Assembly: GCA_913053915.1 (NCBI GenBank)
Contig: CAJXGP010000100.1
Span: 1-7,089, forward strand
Length of the DNA: 7,089 nt
Direction: 5' to 3'
Origin: an uncultured Ignavibacteriales bacterium
GTDB lineage: Bacteria > Bacteroidota > Ignavibacteria > Ignavibacteriales > Ignavibacteriaceae
Below, piece by piece: positions 6,006 to 7,089 of this stretch (the stretch's first letter is position 1; each line of letters starts with the position of its first letter). The notes under the pieces are model-generated. The model was given only the letters and a program-made list of their open reading frames with translations, did not search any database and had not been told where the DNA came from. The translations under genes and the position numbers were made by a program.

Positions 6006-6941
6006 TTATTGTTTTTTTTCTAAAAGATAAATAAAAACATCTTCCAAAGTCGGAACGATATTATTAATTCTTTTAATTTTGATTGAGTGTTCTCCGGTTA
6101 AAATTTTGTTAAGCGTTTGTCTTCCCTCTTCTTCATTCTTAACACTGACATGTATATAATTTCCCACAATCGAAGTTTCATACACCCATGCTTCATTCGA
6201 TAAAACTTGAAGCGCCTCGAAAGTCTTTTCACATTCCACTTCAAGAAGAGTATTAGGGAAATACTCCGTTTTAAGTTGTTTGGAAGTACCTCCGGCAATT
6301 ATTTTCCCGGCACTCAGCAGAGTAATAGTATTACAGAATTCAGCCTCATCGAGATAGTGAGTAGTAACAAATACCGTAACGCCGTTTTGTGACAGTTCAT
6401 TTATAAAGTCCCAAAAATTTCTTCTTGAAATTGGGTCTACTCCTCCGGTAGGTTCATCCAGAAAAACGATTTTAGGTTCGTGAATTACCGCGATCGCCAG
6501 CGCCAGCCTTTGTTTGATACCTGCCGGCAGAGAGGATGCAAGTAACTTTTCCTGCCCTTCAAGATATGCTATCTTCAATACCCATTTTTTTCTTTCCGCT
6601 AATTTATGATTATATAAACCATAAACACCGCCGAAAAAATTAATATTTTCTTCCACTGTCAAATCATTATACAATGAAAACTTTTGAGACATATAACCTA
6701 TTTGTCTTTTAACTTTATCAGGTTGTGTAATAATGCTAAACCCACCGACAAAAGCATCACCCGATGAGGGTTCCAATATTCCGCACAACATTCTAATCGC
6801 GGTTGATTTTCCCGCTCCGTTCGCTCCGATAAATCCGAATATTTCACCTTGCTTAACGTTAAAAGATAAATTATCAACCGCCGTAAAATTTCCGAATTTT
6901 TTCGTGAGATTAATTACCTCTATCGAATGTCCTTTAAACAA
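6006..6941 (-). CDS. ABC exporter ATPase, similar to the second half of YbhF
   Basis: This is a 311-aa cytoplasmic nucleotide-binding subunit that powers the two downstream permeases. Walker A is GANGAGKST (39-47), the Q-loop Gln is 86, the signature region is SLPAGIKQRLAL (137-148), Walker B is IVFLDE (158-163), the D-loop GGVDP is 166-170 and the H-loop His is 195, so all catalytic elements are present. The signature reads LPAGI instead of LSGGQ. This and the following VIHEP, GVDPISRR and TTHYLDEAEFC resemble the C-terminal nucleotide-binding half of E. coli YbhF, which has two halves in one chain. Residues about 225-311 are a C-terminal accessory domain. Start: TTG at 6941, preceded by in-frame TGA and by AAGGAG at 6-base spacing; the next in-frame ATG (residue 51) would delete Walker A. 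No HlyD/YbhG-type adaptor or second ATPase is present in the 148 bases upstream. Substrate is unknown. Confidence 0.92.
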   Translation of the reverse strand: MFKGHSIEVINLTKKFGNFTAVDNLSFNVKQGEIFGFIGANGAGKSTAIRMLCGILEPSSGDAFVGGFSIITQPDKVKRQIGYMSQKFSLYNDLTVEENINFFGGVYGLYNHKLAERKKWVLKIAYLEGQEKLLASSLPAGIKQRLALAIAVIHEPKIVFLDEPTGGVDPISRRNFWDFINELSQNGVTVFVTTHYLDEAEFCNTITLLSAGKIIAGGTSKQLKTEYFPNTLLEVECEKTFEALQVLSNEAWVYETSIVGNYIHVSVKNEEEGRQTLNKILTGEHSIKIKRINNIVPTLEDVFIYLLEKKQ

Positions 6942-6947
6942 TCATTA

Positions 6948-6953
6948 CTCCTT
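6948..6953 (-). promoter_or_regulatory. Ribosome binding site deciding the TTG start of the ATPase
   Basis: AAGGAG lies 6 bases before the TTG at 6941. An ATG at 6945-6943 is only 2 bases from it and is in another frame, ending at TAA after three codons, so it cannot start the ATPase. Confidence 0.75.
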
Positions 6954-7060
6954 ATTTATCAGCCCGGAATAGTTGAAAAAATATTTTTGTTCATTACAAC
7001 ATTCGCACGGCTACTTTCACATAACAGGCTGTTTATTATTATTCACTTCAATTTCAAATT

Positions 7061-7089
7061 AGTATCTTATCAGTAATATTCGTGTTATT
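7061..7089 (+). repeat. Dispersed intergenic repeat, copy 2, cut by right edge
   Basis: AGTATCTTATCAG, two differing bases, ATATTCGTG and TTATT match the copy at 3047-3077, in the same orientation. It lies upstream of the ATPase, about 120 bases before the TTG, and runs off the window. The sequence ending inside a repeat is what an assembly break at a multicopy element looks like, if the window is a whole contig. Confidence 0.6.

Noticed and set aside
6959..6994. 11-codon peptide frame (MNKNIFSTIPG) just upstream of the ATPase on the - strand
   Set aside because: No Shine-Dalgarno and no feature of a leader peptide such as repeated rare or regulatory codons.
6942..7060. Promoter of the ABC operon
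   Set aside because: Several TTG- and TAATAAT-like words occur, but none gives a convincing -35/-10 or Bacteroidota -33/-7 spacing in this AT-rich DNA.
1..7089. tRNA, rRNA, CRISPR array, transposase or phage genes
   Set aside because: No T-loop-like GGTTCGAATCC core, regular repeat-spacer series, or transposase or integrase reading frame was found on either strand.

Overview
The window is AT-rich. Its long genes look like those of a Gram-negative bacterium of the Bacteroidota/Ignavibacteria type: a TolB-like peptidase/beta-propeller/Omp85 protein on the + strand, faced by a convergent ABC-2 export operon on the - strand. This placement is inferred from protein style (FxFKILHTKHFxIYF N-terminal region, SPDG propeller repeats, VRGY barrel motif) and from non-ATG starts preceded by AAGGAG. 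It does not rest on a marker gene.

Layout. Bases 1-71 (- strand) hold the first 23 codons of ribosomal protein L3 (rplC), running off the left edge. The + strand frame to 3042 encodes a large outer-membrane protein with an HELVH metallopeptidase-like domain, about six beta-propeller blades and a BamA-type barrel. No credible start codon or signal peptide is visible for it, and its 5' end collides with rplC. Bases 3043-3310 are a convergent intergenic region with a dispersed repeat, an AT-rich inverted repeat and a GTATG/CATAC-rich inverted repeat. The - strand then carries, in transcription order, an ABC ATPase (6941-6006), a YbhS-like permease (5952-4822) and a YbhR-like permease (4447-3311). 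The two permease genes are separated by 374 bp of inverted repeats and a short open tail. The right edge ends inside a second copy of the dispersed repeat.

How the genes work together. The ATPase and the two half-permeases should form one ABC-2 exporter related to Escherichia coli YbhFSR. The ATPase resembles only the second nucleotide-binding half of YbhF. The first half and the periplasmic adaptor (YbhG/HlyD type) are not in the window. The large + strand protein is a separate transcription unit acting at the outer membrane.

The most notable observation is the left junction. An L3 start of a style I associate with candidate-phyla (Patescibacteria) bacteria lies head-to-head with a TolB-like gene missing its signal peptide. 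This suggests either a rearrangement that truncated the gene or an assembly chimera. I see no CRISPR array, tRNA, rRNA, transposase or phage gene, and no clear case for an entirely new system.
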